A stretch of 64,000 bases of DNA, from contig CAKSHB010000004.1 in the NCBI GenBank assembly GCA_934456295.1, positions 1 to 64,000 on the forward strand. The letters are read 5' to 3'. The position numbers were made by a program, and so were the translations under genes. This document shows, piece by piece, positions 1 through 8,865 of this stretch. Numbering within the stretch: the first letter of the stretch is position 1; each line of letters starts with the position of its first letter. The stretch is from an uncultured Clostridia bacterium (GTDB taxonomy: Bacteria; Bacillota; Clostridia; UBA1381; UMGS1253). The notes beneath the pieces were generated by a model, which was given only the letters and a program-made list of their open reading frames with translations, did no database searches and was not told the DNA's origin.

Positions 1-67
1 CTTTTTTCGTTTTTTTCTTCTTTTTTTCTTTCCCCCTCTCCTCCGACTCCTTTTTTGACTATTTTTA

Positions 68-95
68 CGGGGCTTTGTTCCTCCGCAAAGCCCCG
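68..95 (+). terminator. Rho-independent terminator for a gene left of the window
   Basis: A perfect 10-bp stem (CGGGGCTTTG at 68-77, CAAAGCCCCG at 86-95) with an 8-nt loop is followed on the + strand by CTTTT and a further T run. The minus-strand side is followed by A-rich sequence, so it suits rightward transcription entering from outside the window better than the leftward SLH gene. Bases 1-67 are pyrimidine-rich and hold no gene. Confidence 0.6.
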
Positions 96-127
96 CTTTT
101 GTGCATTTTTTTGGTTTGTCGGTTTGT

Positions 128-1102
128 TTATTTTTCAAACTTGGTTTTATAAATCGTCAAAAGCGCTCTTCCGCCGGTTCCGTCCATAACGTCATATTGC
201 GGAGATGAGCCGTATGCCGTCTGTACCAAAAGCGGCGTATCAAGCGCCCTGCTCAGCATAAGCGCAACATTATTTCTTACGGCAAATTCTTCCGTTTCAA
301 ATATCAGCTCGTCTGCCAGTTTTATTTCCGAAGCAATTTTCATATATCCGTCGGGATAGCCTCCGTACTGCTCGCCCTTCACCTCATATCCGAGCATACG
401 CAAAATTGTCGCCACAGCCTGCTCATACGTTATATAATCATCAGCGCCAAAGGTTCCGTCACCGTTGCCCTTCATAAGATTAAGCTGCTGTGCCGCCGTA
501 ATATACCCCGACGCCCAATGCTCCTCGCCGACATCGCAAAAATCCGTTTTTGCTTTCTCAAGCCCCGTCAGCCCCATGCACGAAACCGCAAGTTTTGCCA
601 TTTCGCCGCGTGTCATCTTTTTTGTCGCGTCATACAGCCCGTCCTCATTTTTTGTGACAATTCCCAGCTGCGCAAGACGGTCAAAAGCCGCCCTCTGTTC
701 GATTGCGTGCGGATTTGCCGTACCGCCGGACACACCGGTCATATATACTACATGAACTTCTTTTTTATTTTCGCGCTCCGATTTCAGCACAAAAAAGTCA
801 GCCCTGTCCGCTCTGCCCTCCGCCAGCTTTTCCGCCATTTTGCCGTCAATCTCTCCAAACTGCGTATCACTGTCAATAACATACACACATTCATCAATAA
901 CAGGGTCCCATGTATAAGTGCTGTAATTCTTAAACGTGATGTCCCCGTTTTCCGATTTTACAACATCATACACCCTGATTTGCATATAGCAATAGTTTTC
1001 GTCATCGTAATATTCCTCTGCGGTTTTCGCAAAGCACGCTCCCGTACACATCTGAAAAACCAGAACCAGAACCGTTGTTATGCAAATTATCTTCTTACTC
1101 AT
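128..1102 (-). CDS. Secreted protein with C-terminal S-layer homology (SLH) repeats
   Basis: About 324 aa from the ATG at 1102; a TTG twelve bases further upstream sits directly against the AAAGGA ribosome site and is less likely. A signal peptide (MSKK, then a hydrophobic stretch ending in a CFA cleavage motif) precedes about 110 residues of unrecognised sequence. The C-terminal half carries two clear SLH repeats (one contains the pattern HWASGYITAAQQLNL) and a degenerate third. SLH repeats bind pyruvylated secondary cell-wall polymer, so the protein is probably held on the cell surface. It follows the GLUG gene on the same strand but has its own promoter at 1181-1209. Its specific function is unknown. 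Confidence 0.8.
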   Translation of the reverse strand: MSKKIICITTVLVLVFQMCTGACFAKTAEEYYDDENYCYMQIRVYDVVKSENGDITFKNYSTYTWDPVIDECVYVIDSDTQFGEIDGKMAEKLAEGRADRADFFVLKSERENKKEVHVVYMTGVSGGTANPHAIEQRAAFDRLAQLGIVTKNEDGLYDATKKMTRGEMAKLAVSCMGLTGLEKAKTDFCDVGEEHWASGYITAAQQLNLMKGNGDGTFGADDYITYEQAVATILRMLGYEVKGEQYGGYPDGYMKIASEIKLADELIFETEEFAVRNNVALMLSRALDTPLLVQTAYGSSPQYDVMDGTGGRALLTIYKTKFEK

Positions 1103-1180
1103 GCAAATCACCAATCCTTTCTGTTTTAACAGCCTTCGGATAACATTAAAGCAGATACAACCATGGTTTATCTTGATAAT

Positions 1181-1209
1181 AATATACCATATTTTATCTC
1201 TTTTTCCAA
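1181..1209 (-). promoter_or_regulatory. Predicted sigma-A promoter of the SLH protein gene
   Basis: On the minus strand, TTGGAA (1204-1209) and TATATT (1181-1186) are separated by exactly 17 bp, about 80 bp upstream of the SLH start. It suggests transcription separate from the RND/GLUG genes. Confidence 0.5.
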
Positions 1210-1264
1210 TAGTTTTTGTTGATTTTTCTTATTTTTCCATTTTTGCCGCTTTCACATGCTCTTT

Positions 1265-4200
1265 TTATTCTTCGCCCTCTGTCTTATCCTCACTCTCGTT
1301 ATCTGCGTTTGTACTTTCCTCCGCACCGCCGATTTTCTTCTTTATTTTAACTTTAACCCTGTGTATGAGCAAAGCGCCCGTACCGCACAGCAGCAATATC
1401 GCAATTATCATAACAACAATTCCGGCATAACTGCGTTTTGCTTCATATAAATTAAATTTGCCGGCAGATGTGTCAAATTCGATATAGCTTCCGAATTTTT
1501 TCGTATCAACTCTCTCAACCTTGCCGTCATGTTCTATATAAATGTCAACATTTTTATCCGACAGAGGCAGATACCGCACAGTATGCTTTGCTGCATATGT
1601 GCCCTCAATCTCTACGCTGTATGCGTCATATACCTTTGTTCCGTGCAGCGCCTCATCTTTCGACTTGCGCTCCGCCGCCTTCACGCTTGCGCCGTCATCA
1701 AACGCACCGCACACAAGCAAAACCGGCTTGCCGTTTTCTCTGCAAAGCTCCGACTCTATAAGGTCTATATCTCTGTAGTACTCCGCAGTAATTGTTGCGT
1801 CATATGTCGCCTCATCAAAATTGTAATAGCTCCATTTTCCGTAATACCCTGCCTTTTCCGGCACCTTCGGTATTTTTTCCTCGCCTATCGCCTCTTTATA
1901 TTGGAAGCTTACCGTGCCGACCTCTTTATCATCTGCAATAAACACAAGCTTAAAGTCCACATCTGTGCCGAAACCCGATTTTACAAAACCGACAAAACCA
2001 CCGATATCCGTCTGCTCAGCCTCGCCGCCATAGCTTATGTCATCTATGCCTCCGAGAGTATCGCTTACAAACTTGTTGCCGACAAATCCCGAACGGTCGG
2101 CTTTTCCGGCAATACTGCCGGCATATTCCTCATGTCCGAGCACTTCGGCGAGCGCATAGCACCCCATAACCGACGACCCCTCGCCCACAATTCCACCGAC
2201 ATAGTTTTTGCCCGACAAACTGCATTTTGACGCGGAATTTCTTACGGCAGATTCCGCTTTGCCCGCAATTCCGCCGATATAATCACCGTCATCGGCAGAA
2301 ATATCTCCGTAGTTTTCGCAGGATATAACGCTGCCCAAATCCATTCTTCCCACAATTCCGCCGCCGTAGTTCTTCTTTGTCGCAACGGACTCGTTGTTTT
2401 TGCAGCGGCGAACCACGCATTTTGTTCTGTATGTGAAATTCAGCGACTTTTCGCCGTTCTTTTTCACATCGTCCTCAGGGTCAAAATCATACTCAACAGC
2501 CATTGAGCCGACTATGCCGCCGACATTCAAATCGCCGTACACTTTTCCGTTATTTACCGACAATTCAATCTTGCCCCTGGTATCTCCGACTGTGTCCGTG
2601 TCGGAAATATCCTCAACAAAACCGTCCTCGTCCGCCTTTATTTTGTCATTATATGTGTCGGTCATAATGCTTGTCAGTGAGTCTATCTCATCGCTCAAAT
2701 CGTCAAGCTCGTCTGACAGCTTATTTTTCTTGTCCTTCAGAATATCACGCAGCGACGAAAATTCATCGCGCACACCGCGCATATGGTCAAAGAAATCGTC
2801 AAAGTCACTGCCGAATATTTCCGAGGCAACGGGCATTTTAAACGAATCGCCCGACGAAAGTCTGTCGGTTATGCCCGAAAGCTCCTTCATCGCCCCCGAA
2901 AGGTCTCTCGCACCGCCGCTTATGGAGTCAAGCCCGTTCTGCAATTCATCCACGGCGCTTTTTACATCATCGGATACGCCCGTCAGCTCGTCAACCGCTC
3001 TGTCCAGCGCATCTACGGCGCGCCTCAGCGAATAAAACGCGTCCGACAAATCATCAAACCCTCTTGAAAGTATGCGCAGCGCCGCCCTTATTGCATATAT
3101 ATCAAAGTTTTCGGAAATTACCAGAAACGCGTCGCCTATCGACGATATCGCATTTGCTATCTCCTTATAGCGCTTTGCCAGCGCCTTCAGATTTTCAATC
3201 GTTTCCGTTATGTTTCCTTTTATATATCCGCTGTTTTTAAGCTCCTCAAGTTCTTTTACAATATCTTCAATCGATGAGCCTGCGTTGCCGAAACCGTTTC
3301 TGATTTCATCAAGGCTGCTCCATATTTCCTTAAAGCTGTTCTTTATATCGTTCTTCTTTTTGAGCGCTTCCGAAAGCGCCCCGATTGCGTCCTGAAGCTT
3401 TTTCATTCCGTCCTCGATATCGCCCACAGCCTCCTCAAGTATGCCGAGAGCCGACGAAATTTTTGCTGATGCCTGTTCAAGGCGTGCGGTCGCATTGTGC
3501 AGATTGTCGTTTATATCATCTGCCTCCTCCGACGCACGCTTAAGCGCGTCAACCACCTTTTTCATATAGTCGCCGCTCTTCTTTATCGAATCGGTGCCGT
3601 CGGCGAGCTTATCCGTCGCCGAACTAATCGTATCAAGCACGCCCGACATATCATCAATCGCATCATGCAGTTTGTCGGAAAATTTATTAACCTCATCTGC
3701 GGCGTCATCGGCGTATTTTTTCAAATCATCGCTCAAAAGCTCCGCCGAATCGGACGCATTTCCAACCTTTGTATCAATTCTGTCAAAGCTGTCGCTCAAA
3801 TCGTCTCCGTCAAACACACTTCCGCCGTCAATTATATCCTGTATTCTCGAAAAAACATCGTTGATTTTCTCGAGCATATCCTTTGTGTACTCAAGCAGGA
3901 CATACGGCTCCGCCTGACCGGCAATTCCGCCGATATCCTTTCTGCCGTTGACCGTGCCGTAGTTTTCACAGCCCGACACATACCCTGCCTGTCTGCCGCA
4001 TATGCCGCCCGTGTTATATCCCACGGATTTATAACCGACATCGCCGCGGTTTACGCAGTTTATTATTCTTCCTTTTGAATATCCGCATATGCCGCCCGTA
4101 TCGGTACTTGCATCAATATTCTCCGTTGTTCTGATGTTTGTCAGATCCAAATCGAGGTCCTGTATGCTTTTTTCGGTTTCGGTGTTTACTTTGTTCACAC

Positions 4201-4822
4201 CGCCCGTATTTTCACAGTTATAAATAACGCCCTCGCTGCGGCCTGCGATACCGCCAGTAAAGCTGTTGCCCGTAACGTCCGCGTCACTGCGGCTGCTTTC
4301 CACTCTTCCGCTCTCCGTCAGTGTGCCGCATATGCCGCCGATTTCGTCGCCTCCCGAAATGCTTCCCGTAAAGCTGCAATTTGTTATCGTTCCGCTGTTT
4401 TCGCCGCATATGCCGCCGATATGCTGCTTTGTGCCCTGCGGCGCAATATTTCCCGAAACGTTTAGGTTTTTCACCGTTGCTCCTTTTTGTATGTATCTGA
4501 AAAGACCGAGATATGAACCTTTCGAGCTTATGTTTACACTCGAAATTGTATATCCGTTTCCGTCAAAAACTCCGCCGAAGGTCGGAATGGGCGAAAATGT
4601 TTTGTCCGACAAGTCTATGTTGTCCGTCAGCACAACGGTTTTGCCTCTTGACCATGTATCCGACTTGCAGTTCTTTACAAGATTAAAGAAATCCTCCGCA
4701 TTCGATACCGTGACAGTGTTTCCGTCCGCAATGACCGCCGCAGGGCAGAGCGACGTCAAAAGTATTATCGCGGCAAGCGCTGCCGCCGCAGCTTTATTTA
4801 TCCGTTTCATCGCTTTTTTCAT
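1265..4822 (-). CDS. Giant membrane-anchored GLUG-repeat / coiled-coil surface protein
   Basis: About 1185 aa. The ATG at 4822 is preferred because AAAGGGCGG precedes it; starts at 4846 and 4810 are also possible. Residue numbers here count from 4846. Order: signal peptide (to about 41); a first block of GLUG-type repeats (about 125-316, recurrent GGI(C/A)G and NC-x-N/G-x-G patterns); about 420 residues of heptad-like helix (318-740) rich in Asp, Ser and Leu; a second GLUG block (756-955); a beta-rich domain; one transmembrane helix (about 1139-1161); and a short basic-then-acidic cytoplasmic tail. It overlaps the end of the RND gene by about 29 bp, implying translational coupling. The long helix recalls the pseudo-heptads of YhgE/Pip proteins, but I cannot assign it to that family. 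Likely an extracellular partner of the exporter. Confidence 0.75.
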   Translation of the reverse strand: MKKAMKRINKAAAAALAAIILLTSLCPAAVIADGNTVTVSNAEDFFNLVKNCKSDTWSRGKTVVLTDNIDLSDKTFSPIPTFGGVFDGNGYTISSVNISSKGSYLGLFRYIQKGATVKNLNVSGNIAPQGTKQHIGGICGENSGTITNCSFTGSISGGDEIGGICGTLTESGRVESSRSDADVTGNSFTGGIAGRSEGVIYNCENTGGVNKVNTETEKSIQDLDLDLTNIRTTENIDASTDTGGICGYSKGRIINCVNRGDVGYKSVGYNTGGICGRQAGYVSGCENYGTVNGRKDIGGIAGQAEPYVLLEYTKDMLEKINDVFSRIQDIIDGGSVFDGDDLSDSFDRIDTKVGNASDSAELLSDDLKKYADDAADEVNKFSDKLHDAIDDMSGVLDTISSATDKLADGTDSIKKSGDYMKKVVDALKRASEEADDINDNLHNATARLEQASAKISSALGILEEAVGDIEDGMKKLQDAIGALSEALKKKNDIKNSFKEIWSSLDEIRNGFGNAGSSIEDIVKELEELKNSGYIKGNITETIENLKALAKRYKEIANAISSIGDAFLVISENFDIYAIRAALRILSRGFDDLSDAFYSLRRAVDALDRAVDELTGVSDDVKSAVDELQNGLDSISGGARDLSGAMKELSGITDRLSSGDSFKMPVASEIFGSDFDDFFDHMRGVRDEFSSLRDILKDKKNKLSDELDDLSDEIDSLTSIMTDTYNDKIKADEDGFVEDISDTDTVGDTRGKIELSVNNGKVYGDLNVGGIVGSMAVEYDFDPEDDVKKNGEKSLNFTYRTKCVVRRCKNNESVATKKNYGGGIVGRMDLGSVISCENYGDISADDGDYIGGIAGKAESAVRNSASKCSLSGKNYVGGIVGEGSSVMGCYALAEVLGHEEYAGSIAGKADRSGFVGNKFVSDTLGGIDDISYGGEAEQTDIGGFVGFVKSGFGTDVDFKLVFIADDKEVGTVSFQYKEAIGEEKIPKVPEKAGYYGKWSYYNFDEATYDATITAEYYRDIDLIESELCRENGKPVLLVCGAFDDGASVKAAERKSKDEALHGTKVYDAYSVEIEGTYAAKHTVRYLPLSDKNVDIYIEHDGKVERVDTKKFGSYIEFDTSAGKFNLYEAKRSYAGIVVMIIAILLLCGTGALLIHRVKVKIKKKIGGAEESTNADNESEDKTEGEE

Positions 4823-7271
4823 TGCTGTTTTCACCGCCCTTTCCATCAGCGTCTGCCTCCGTTTTTCCGGAAATATTGTTTACATGCACTATTGCGTCCA
4901 TATCGCCGCGGACAAGTCCATGAATTTCCGCATCAACATATCCGCTTATACGTCCGCGCACGCGTCCGTTTACAATAAAGCGTCCCGTTTCCTTTTTAAC
5001 CAAATCGGGCTTATTTATTTTAACTCCCGTTTTTTCAACAATTATGTCGCCCAGAAGCAATATCTCCGGCAATACAAACATTACAAGAAACATTGATATG
5101 AGCGTACCGCGGCAAAGCGTGGTTCCTATCGAAACTATCGACGGTTCCGTTGACAGCTTGCTTATAAGGAAGCCTGCCGCCGCAAGAATACTGCCCGATG
5201 TGAGCACCGTCGGAAACGCAAAGTTCAGCGCGCCGCGTATCGCCTCTTTTATGGGCATCTGTTTTTTCAGCTCCATGTAACGGCTCGAAATAACTATCGC
5301 GTAGTCAATATTTGCGCCCATCTGTATGGAGCTTACGATAAGATAGCTCAGGAAGAATATATTCGTTCCCGTAAGCGCCGATACGGAAAAGTTCATCCAT
5401 ACGCTGCCCTGTATAACAAGTATGAGCAAAACAGGCAGTCCGGCATTTTTAAACGTGAAGAACAGAATTATGATTACGAACAGCAGCGACAGCACCGAAA
5501 CAATGATATTATCCGTTGCAAACGAGCTTGCAAGGTCTTTGCAGCTTGTCGAATCGCCGACCACAAGTGCGTCATCATAATATTTTGCAATTACCGAATG
5601 GAGCGTATCTATAAACGCAAACGTTTCATTGCCCTCAATCGGCAGGTTGAGATATACGAGCATACGCGAATAGTTCTCGCCGGCAAGCTGCTTTCTCGCC
5701 GTTTCAAGCTGTATGTGCATATCGTCAAGATCCTTTGCCATGTCATCATCAAAATGAACATATCCGTCGGTTTTCAAATCATACACAAATGTGAACATGT
5801 CGATTATAGGTACGCCGAAATCGTTCATATTTGTCATGAGCCGGCTGTAGTCCTCTTTGTCCGCCGCATACAGCGAATACAAAAGCTTTGTCGTATCAAT
5901 ATCTATATCCATAAGCTCCGAGAACCGGCGCGGTGTAAGCTTGTCTGTCAGCACGTAGCCATCCTTTGCCTCAACGCTCGAAAGAGCCGTTATGGAATCG
6001 ACCTCTTTATATTGGCCCAGTTCTGCGGCAAGCTGTTTTTCTCTGTCATAATCTCCCGCAGGGACAATAATCGCCGCAAGATTTTTTGTGCCGAAATACT
6101 GCTCTATTGTTTCCTTTGCTATCTGCGTTTCGTTTTTCCTGCTCGTTTCGGAGGAATTTGCATTATACGTATACAGGCAGTTTGATGAAAGGAAATATGC
6201 TATAACAAGCACAACGCCGAAAATCGGCGGCACAATAATTCTGAGCTTATGAACTACATTGCCGAGTCCCGATATGTCGGGGAGCAGGCTCTTATGATGC
6301 GTTTTGTCGATATATTTGCCGAACATCATCAGCAGACACGGCATAACCGTAAACACGCACAAAAGGCTGAAGAAAATCGATTTTATCAGGCACATGCCCA
6401 TATCAAAGCCGATTTTAAACTGCATAAACATGAGCGCCATAAGTCCCGAAATCGTCGTCAGCGAGCTTGACATTATTTCCGGTATCGACTTTGACAGTGC
6501 AGCTATTACCGAATCGCGTATATCATATGTTTCTCTTTCCTCGCTGTAGTGATGTATCAGTATGATTGCATAGTCAATCGACAGCGCAAGCTGTAAAACC
6601 GATGTGACCGAGTTTGATACAAACGAAATTTCATCAAAAATAAAGTTTGTGCCCTTATTCAGTATCGCTCCGAAAATAAACGTCAGAAGCAATACCGGCA
6701 CCTCCATGTATGTGCGCGAGGTTAAAAGCAGCACAGCCACAATAATTACCGCCGCAACACCGAGCACAACCGTCATCTCGTCCTCGAGCGTATCCGAATT
6801 ATCCGCGTCGCTTTCCGATATGAAGGTGTCATAGTTTGCCAGAAGATTTCTTATCGCCTCATACCCCTGTGTGACAATTTCATTGCCCTTTGAGCCTTTG
6901 AGCGTTATGTCATACAGTGCGCATGCGTCCTTATAGTGTTCCTCCGTGTCATCAAACGTTACCATTTCAACCTGGGGAAGCTCTTTGAGCTGCTCACAGA
7001 GCGAGTCCGCCGTTTCGTATGTAATGTTTGCGACCATGACACGCGACGTCGAAAGCGTCACAAATTCGTCGTCCATGAGCGTAAGTCCTCTGCGCGTTTC
7101 GGTTTCCTGCGGCAGATACTGCGTTATATCCTCACACACATTCACCCATTTCTGCGATATGAGCGAAAATATAAACGCTCCGACATACAACAGCATTATA
7201 ATATTTCTTTTGTCAACGATAAATGAGGCGACTTTTGTCATGAAATCGCCGCTGCCTTTATTTTTTGACAC
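4794..7271 (-). CDS. MMPL/RND-superfamily exporter
   Basis: 825 aa from a GTG with AAAGGA nine bases upstream. Two-fold RND layout: TM1 (about 17-36), a large extracytoplasmic loop (about 40-165), TM2-6, a second loop (about 365-575) and TM7-12. TM4 and TM10 each contain an Asp-Tyr pair (SIDYAIILIHHY and NIDYAIVISSRY), the proton-relay signature of MmpL-type transporters. Known relatives export lipids, glycolipids or drugs; the substrate here cannot be read from sequence. After TM12 a cytoplasmic tail (about 763-800) shows short beta-rung periodicity like bactofilins, then a charged, low-complexity end. It sits between DUF308 and GLUG genes in a TetR-headed cluster, so regulation by that TetR is inferred. 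Confidence 0.88.
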   Translation of the reverse strand: MSKNKGSGDFMTKVASFIVDKRNIIMLLYVGAFIFSLISQKWVNVCEDITQYLPQETETRRGLTLMDDEFVTLSTSRVMVANITYETADSLCEQLKELPQVEMVTFDDTEEHYKDACALYDITLKGSKGNEIVTQGYEAIRNLLANYDTFISESDADNSDTLEDEMTVVLGVAAVIIVAVLLLTSRTYMEVPVLLLTFIFGAILNKGTNFIFDEISFVSNSVTSVLQLALSIDYAIILIHHYSEERETYDIRDSVIAALSKSIPEIMSSSLTTISGLMALMFMQFKIGFDMGMCLIKSIFFSLLCVFTVMPCLLMMFGKYIDKTHHKSLLPDISGLGNVVHKLRIIVPPIFGVVLVIAYFLSSNCLYTYNANSSETSRKNETQIAKETIEQYFGTKNLAAIIVPAGDYDREKQLAAELGQYKEVDSITALSSVEAKDGYVLTDKLTPRRFSELMDIDIDTTKLLYSLYAADKEDYSRLMTNMNDFGVPIIDMFTFVYDLKTDGYVHFDDDMAKDLDDMHIQLETARKQLAGENYSRMLVYLNLPIEGNETFAFIDTLHSVIAKYYDDALVVGDSTSCKDLASSFATDNIIVSVLSLLFVIIILFFTFKNAGLPVLLILVIQGSVWMNFSVSALTGTNIFFLSYLIVSSIQMGANIDYAIVISSRYMELKKQMPIKEAIRGALNFAFPTVLTSGSILAAAGFLISKLSTEPSIVSIGTTLCRGTLISMFLVMFVLPEILLLGDIIVEKTGVKINKPDLVKKETGRFIVNGRVRGRISGYVDAEIHGLVRGDMDAIVHVNNISGKTEADADGKGGENSNEKSDETDK

Positions 7272-7363
7272 GCTATCAAATCCTTTACACTATTCAGAGC
7301 AGAGCCTGCGGCAGATTGCAGCCTGCTCATAGGTTATATTCCTGTCATTTTTATGTCTTTGTG

Positions 7364-7900
7364 CTATCTTTTGTATTTTGAGGCACAAAGCATAAAAAAC
7401 AAATTCTGTATTCCGTCAACCATAAGCGCCGCTCCCATAAATGCCGTCATCACAAATATGCTCTCCATAGGACACAGCATAAGCGCCGCACCGAAGCAGA
7501 GAGTTGCAAGCGAGCTTATGAGAAGGAGCCACCATCTTTTCAGTCCGAACCGTCTTGCGTCAAACGATGACTGAATTTTCAGCGCGCCGCCTATCAGCAG
7601 ATATACCCCCGCAATTATCGGCACAATTGATGCAACGCCCTCCGTCAGCACTATGAGCATAATTCCAATCAGTATTGATGCAATGCCCAGCGCAAGGTCA
7701 AACTGGAACGCTATTTTATATAAATCGCGCGAAAAATATCCGGCAATGCGCACAATGCCATATATTATGCATACTGCCCCGAGCACCCAGAAAAGCGCAT
7801 ACACGAAAAACTCCGGAAATGCAATCATACCGGCTCCGAGCAGGATAAGCAGCGCCGACAGCGCCGCATATGCAGTTTTAAATCCGTTACTGCTCCACAT
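7364..7900 (-). CDS. DUF308 / HdeD-like six-helix membrane protein
   Basis: 178 aa with about six hydrophobic helices, glycine-rich turns and almost no soluble loops, typical of DUF308 (HdeD-like) proteins. A good ribosome site (AAAGGAG) lies before the ATG. Relatives of E. coli HdeD are linked to acid stress, but the biochemical role of the family is not established. The gene lies 92 bp upstream of the RND exporter and about 175 bp downstream of the TetR gene, all on one strand, so it is probably part of the same regulon. Membership of the family is inferred from topology and composition. Confidence 0.7.
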   Translation of the reverse strand: MWSSNGFKTAYAALSALLILLGAGMIAFPEFFVYALFWVLGAVCIIYGIVRIAGYFSRDLYKIAFQFDLALGIASILIGIMLIVLTEGVASIVPIIAGVYLLIGGALKIQSSFDARRFGLKRWWLLLISSLATLCFGAALMLCPMESIFVMTAFMGAALMVDGIQNLFFMLCASKYKR

Positions 7901-8076
7901 TTTTGTCAGCTCCTTTTTGCCGCATATTATACGGCTGTTTTATGTAAAAACCCATACAACAAAAAACCACTATTGCATTTTAATATATACGTCCGTTTTT
8001 TTCAATATACAAAACCGGCCCCATGTTTAATTTTTAAACACAGAGCCTAAAATGCCCTGTTTTTGGGCAAATCATG

Positions 8077-8664
8077 TCAGATGTCTGAATTTGCATTTTC
8101 TCGGTTTGTATTTTTCTCCAATGCATGCACCGCATGGCTTATGTCGCTGTCAAGCAGTATGCCGGTTTTATCTATAACCGACATAAAATCCTCCCTCATT
8201 CCGCCGTCAATCCATTTTTCAAGTATGCCGAAAAGTGCGCAGCCGTAAAAATCCGCAATAAACTGCTTATCCTCGCTGCGCAGCGTACTGTCTGCCGATT
8301 CTTTGTCCACAAATTCCGCCACAACGTCGTTAAGCACGCGCTTGAAATACTTCTCAAGCTGTGTGCGCTTGTCGGAATTGTAGAGATGAAAAATCGCCCT
8401 TTTGTTCTTTACCGCAAAATCCGCCGCACACAAAAGCCCTTCCTTCCATGAATGGTACGGCTTATGCTTTTCGACGATTTTATTTATTTCCTCCTGAAGA
8501 AGTTCGTCTACCAAATCGTATATGTCTTTAAAATTATAATAAAATGTATTCCTGTTAATGCCGCAGTCATCAACAATATCCTTGACCGTAATATCATCAA
8601 AGGACTTGCTGTTGAGCAGCCCGACAAACGAATTCATAATTGCCGTTTTTGTAAATTTGGGCAC
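8077..8664 (-). CDS. TetR/AcrR-family transcriptional regulator
   Basis: 195 aa from a GTG, with GGAGGGG six bases upstream. The N-terminal helix-turn-helix is clear (ITVKDIVDDCGINRNTFYYNF, about residues 25-45), followed by an all-helical ligand-binding region resembling DhaS-type TetR C-termini. It heads a leftward cluster encoding DUF308, RND and GLUG proteins and is divergent from rsmA. Its promoter has an operator-like repeat over the -10 box and matching copies downstream and inside the rsmA promoter, so autorepression and control of the exporter cluster are likely. The inducer is unknown. Confidence 0.85.
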   Translation of the reverse strand: MPKFTKTAIMNSFVGLLNSKSFDDITVKDIVDDCGINRNTFYYNFKDIYDLVDELLQEEINKIVEKHKPYHSWKEGLLCAADFAVKNKRAIFHLYNSDKRTQLEKYFKRVLNDVVAEFVDKESADSTLRSEDKQFIADFYGCALFGILEKWIDGGMREDFMSVIDKTGILLDSDISHAVHALEKNTNRENANSDI

Positions 8665-8719
8665 CCATTACCCCTCCGTTCGGTCATGTTGGTGAATATA
8701 TGAAGCTTTTTTCTTCATA

Positions 8720-8767
8720 TTATACTGTAAATACATATGCATCATGCTTTTCTCCATTACAGTATAA
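8720..8767. promoter_or_regulatory. Inverted repeat, candidate TetR operator
   Basis: TTATACTGTAA (8720-8730) and its exact reverse complement TTACAGTATAA (8757-8767) form an 11-bp inverted repeat with 26 bp between arms. A third partial copy, TATACTGT (8824-8831), lies between the -35 and -10 boxes of the rsmA promoter. The arm at 8757-8767 covers the predicted tetR -10 box. Binding by the adjacent TetR protein is inferred. Confidence 0.5.
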
Positions 8768-8789
8768 CATGCTTTTTTTATTTTTGCAA
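8761..8789 (-). promoter_or_regulatory. Predicted promoter of the tetR-led cluster
   Basis: On the minus strand TTGCAA (8784-8789) and TATACT (8761-8766) are spaced 17 bp, reading into the TetR gene. The -10 box is embedded in the operator-like repeat. Confidence 0.55.
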
Positions 8790-8817
8790 TCATTATTCTC
8801 TTGCCATACAGCCGTAT

Positions 8818-8846
8818 TTGATGTATACTGTTCTTACATTTATAAT
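8818..8846 (+). promoter_or_regulatory. Predicted rsmA promoter
   Basis: TTGATG (8818-8823) and TATAAT (8841-8846) with a 17-bp spacer, 20 bp before the rsmA ATG, which implies a very short leader. A TATACTGT motif lies in the spacer. Confidence 0.6.
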
Positions 8847-8865
8847 ATACGGAACGGAGATTTTT

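Noticed and set aside
4266..5096. 276-aa + strand frame opposite the GLUG and RND genes
   Set aside because: It spans the overlap of two convincing minus-strand genes and shows no domain.
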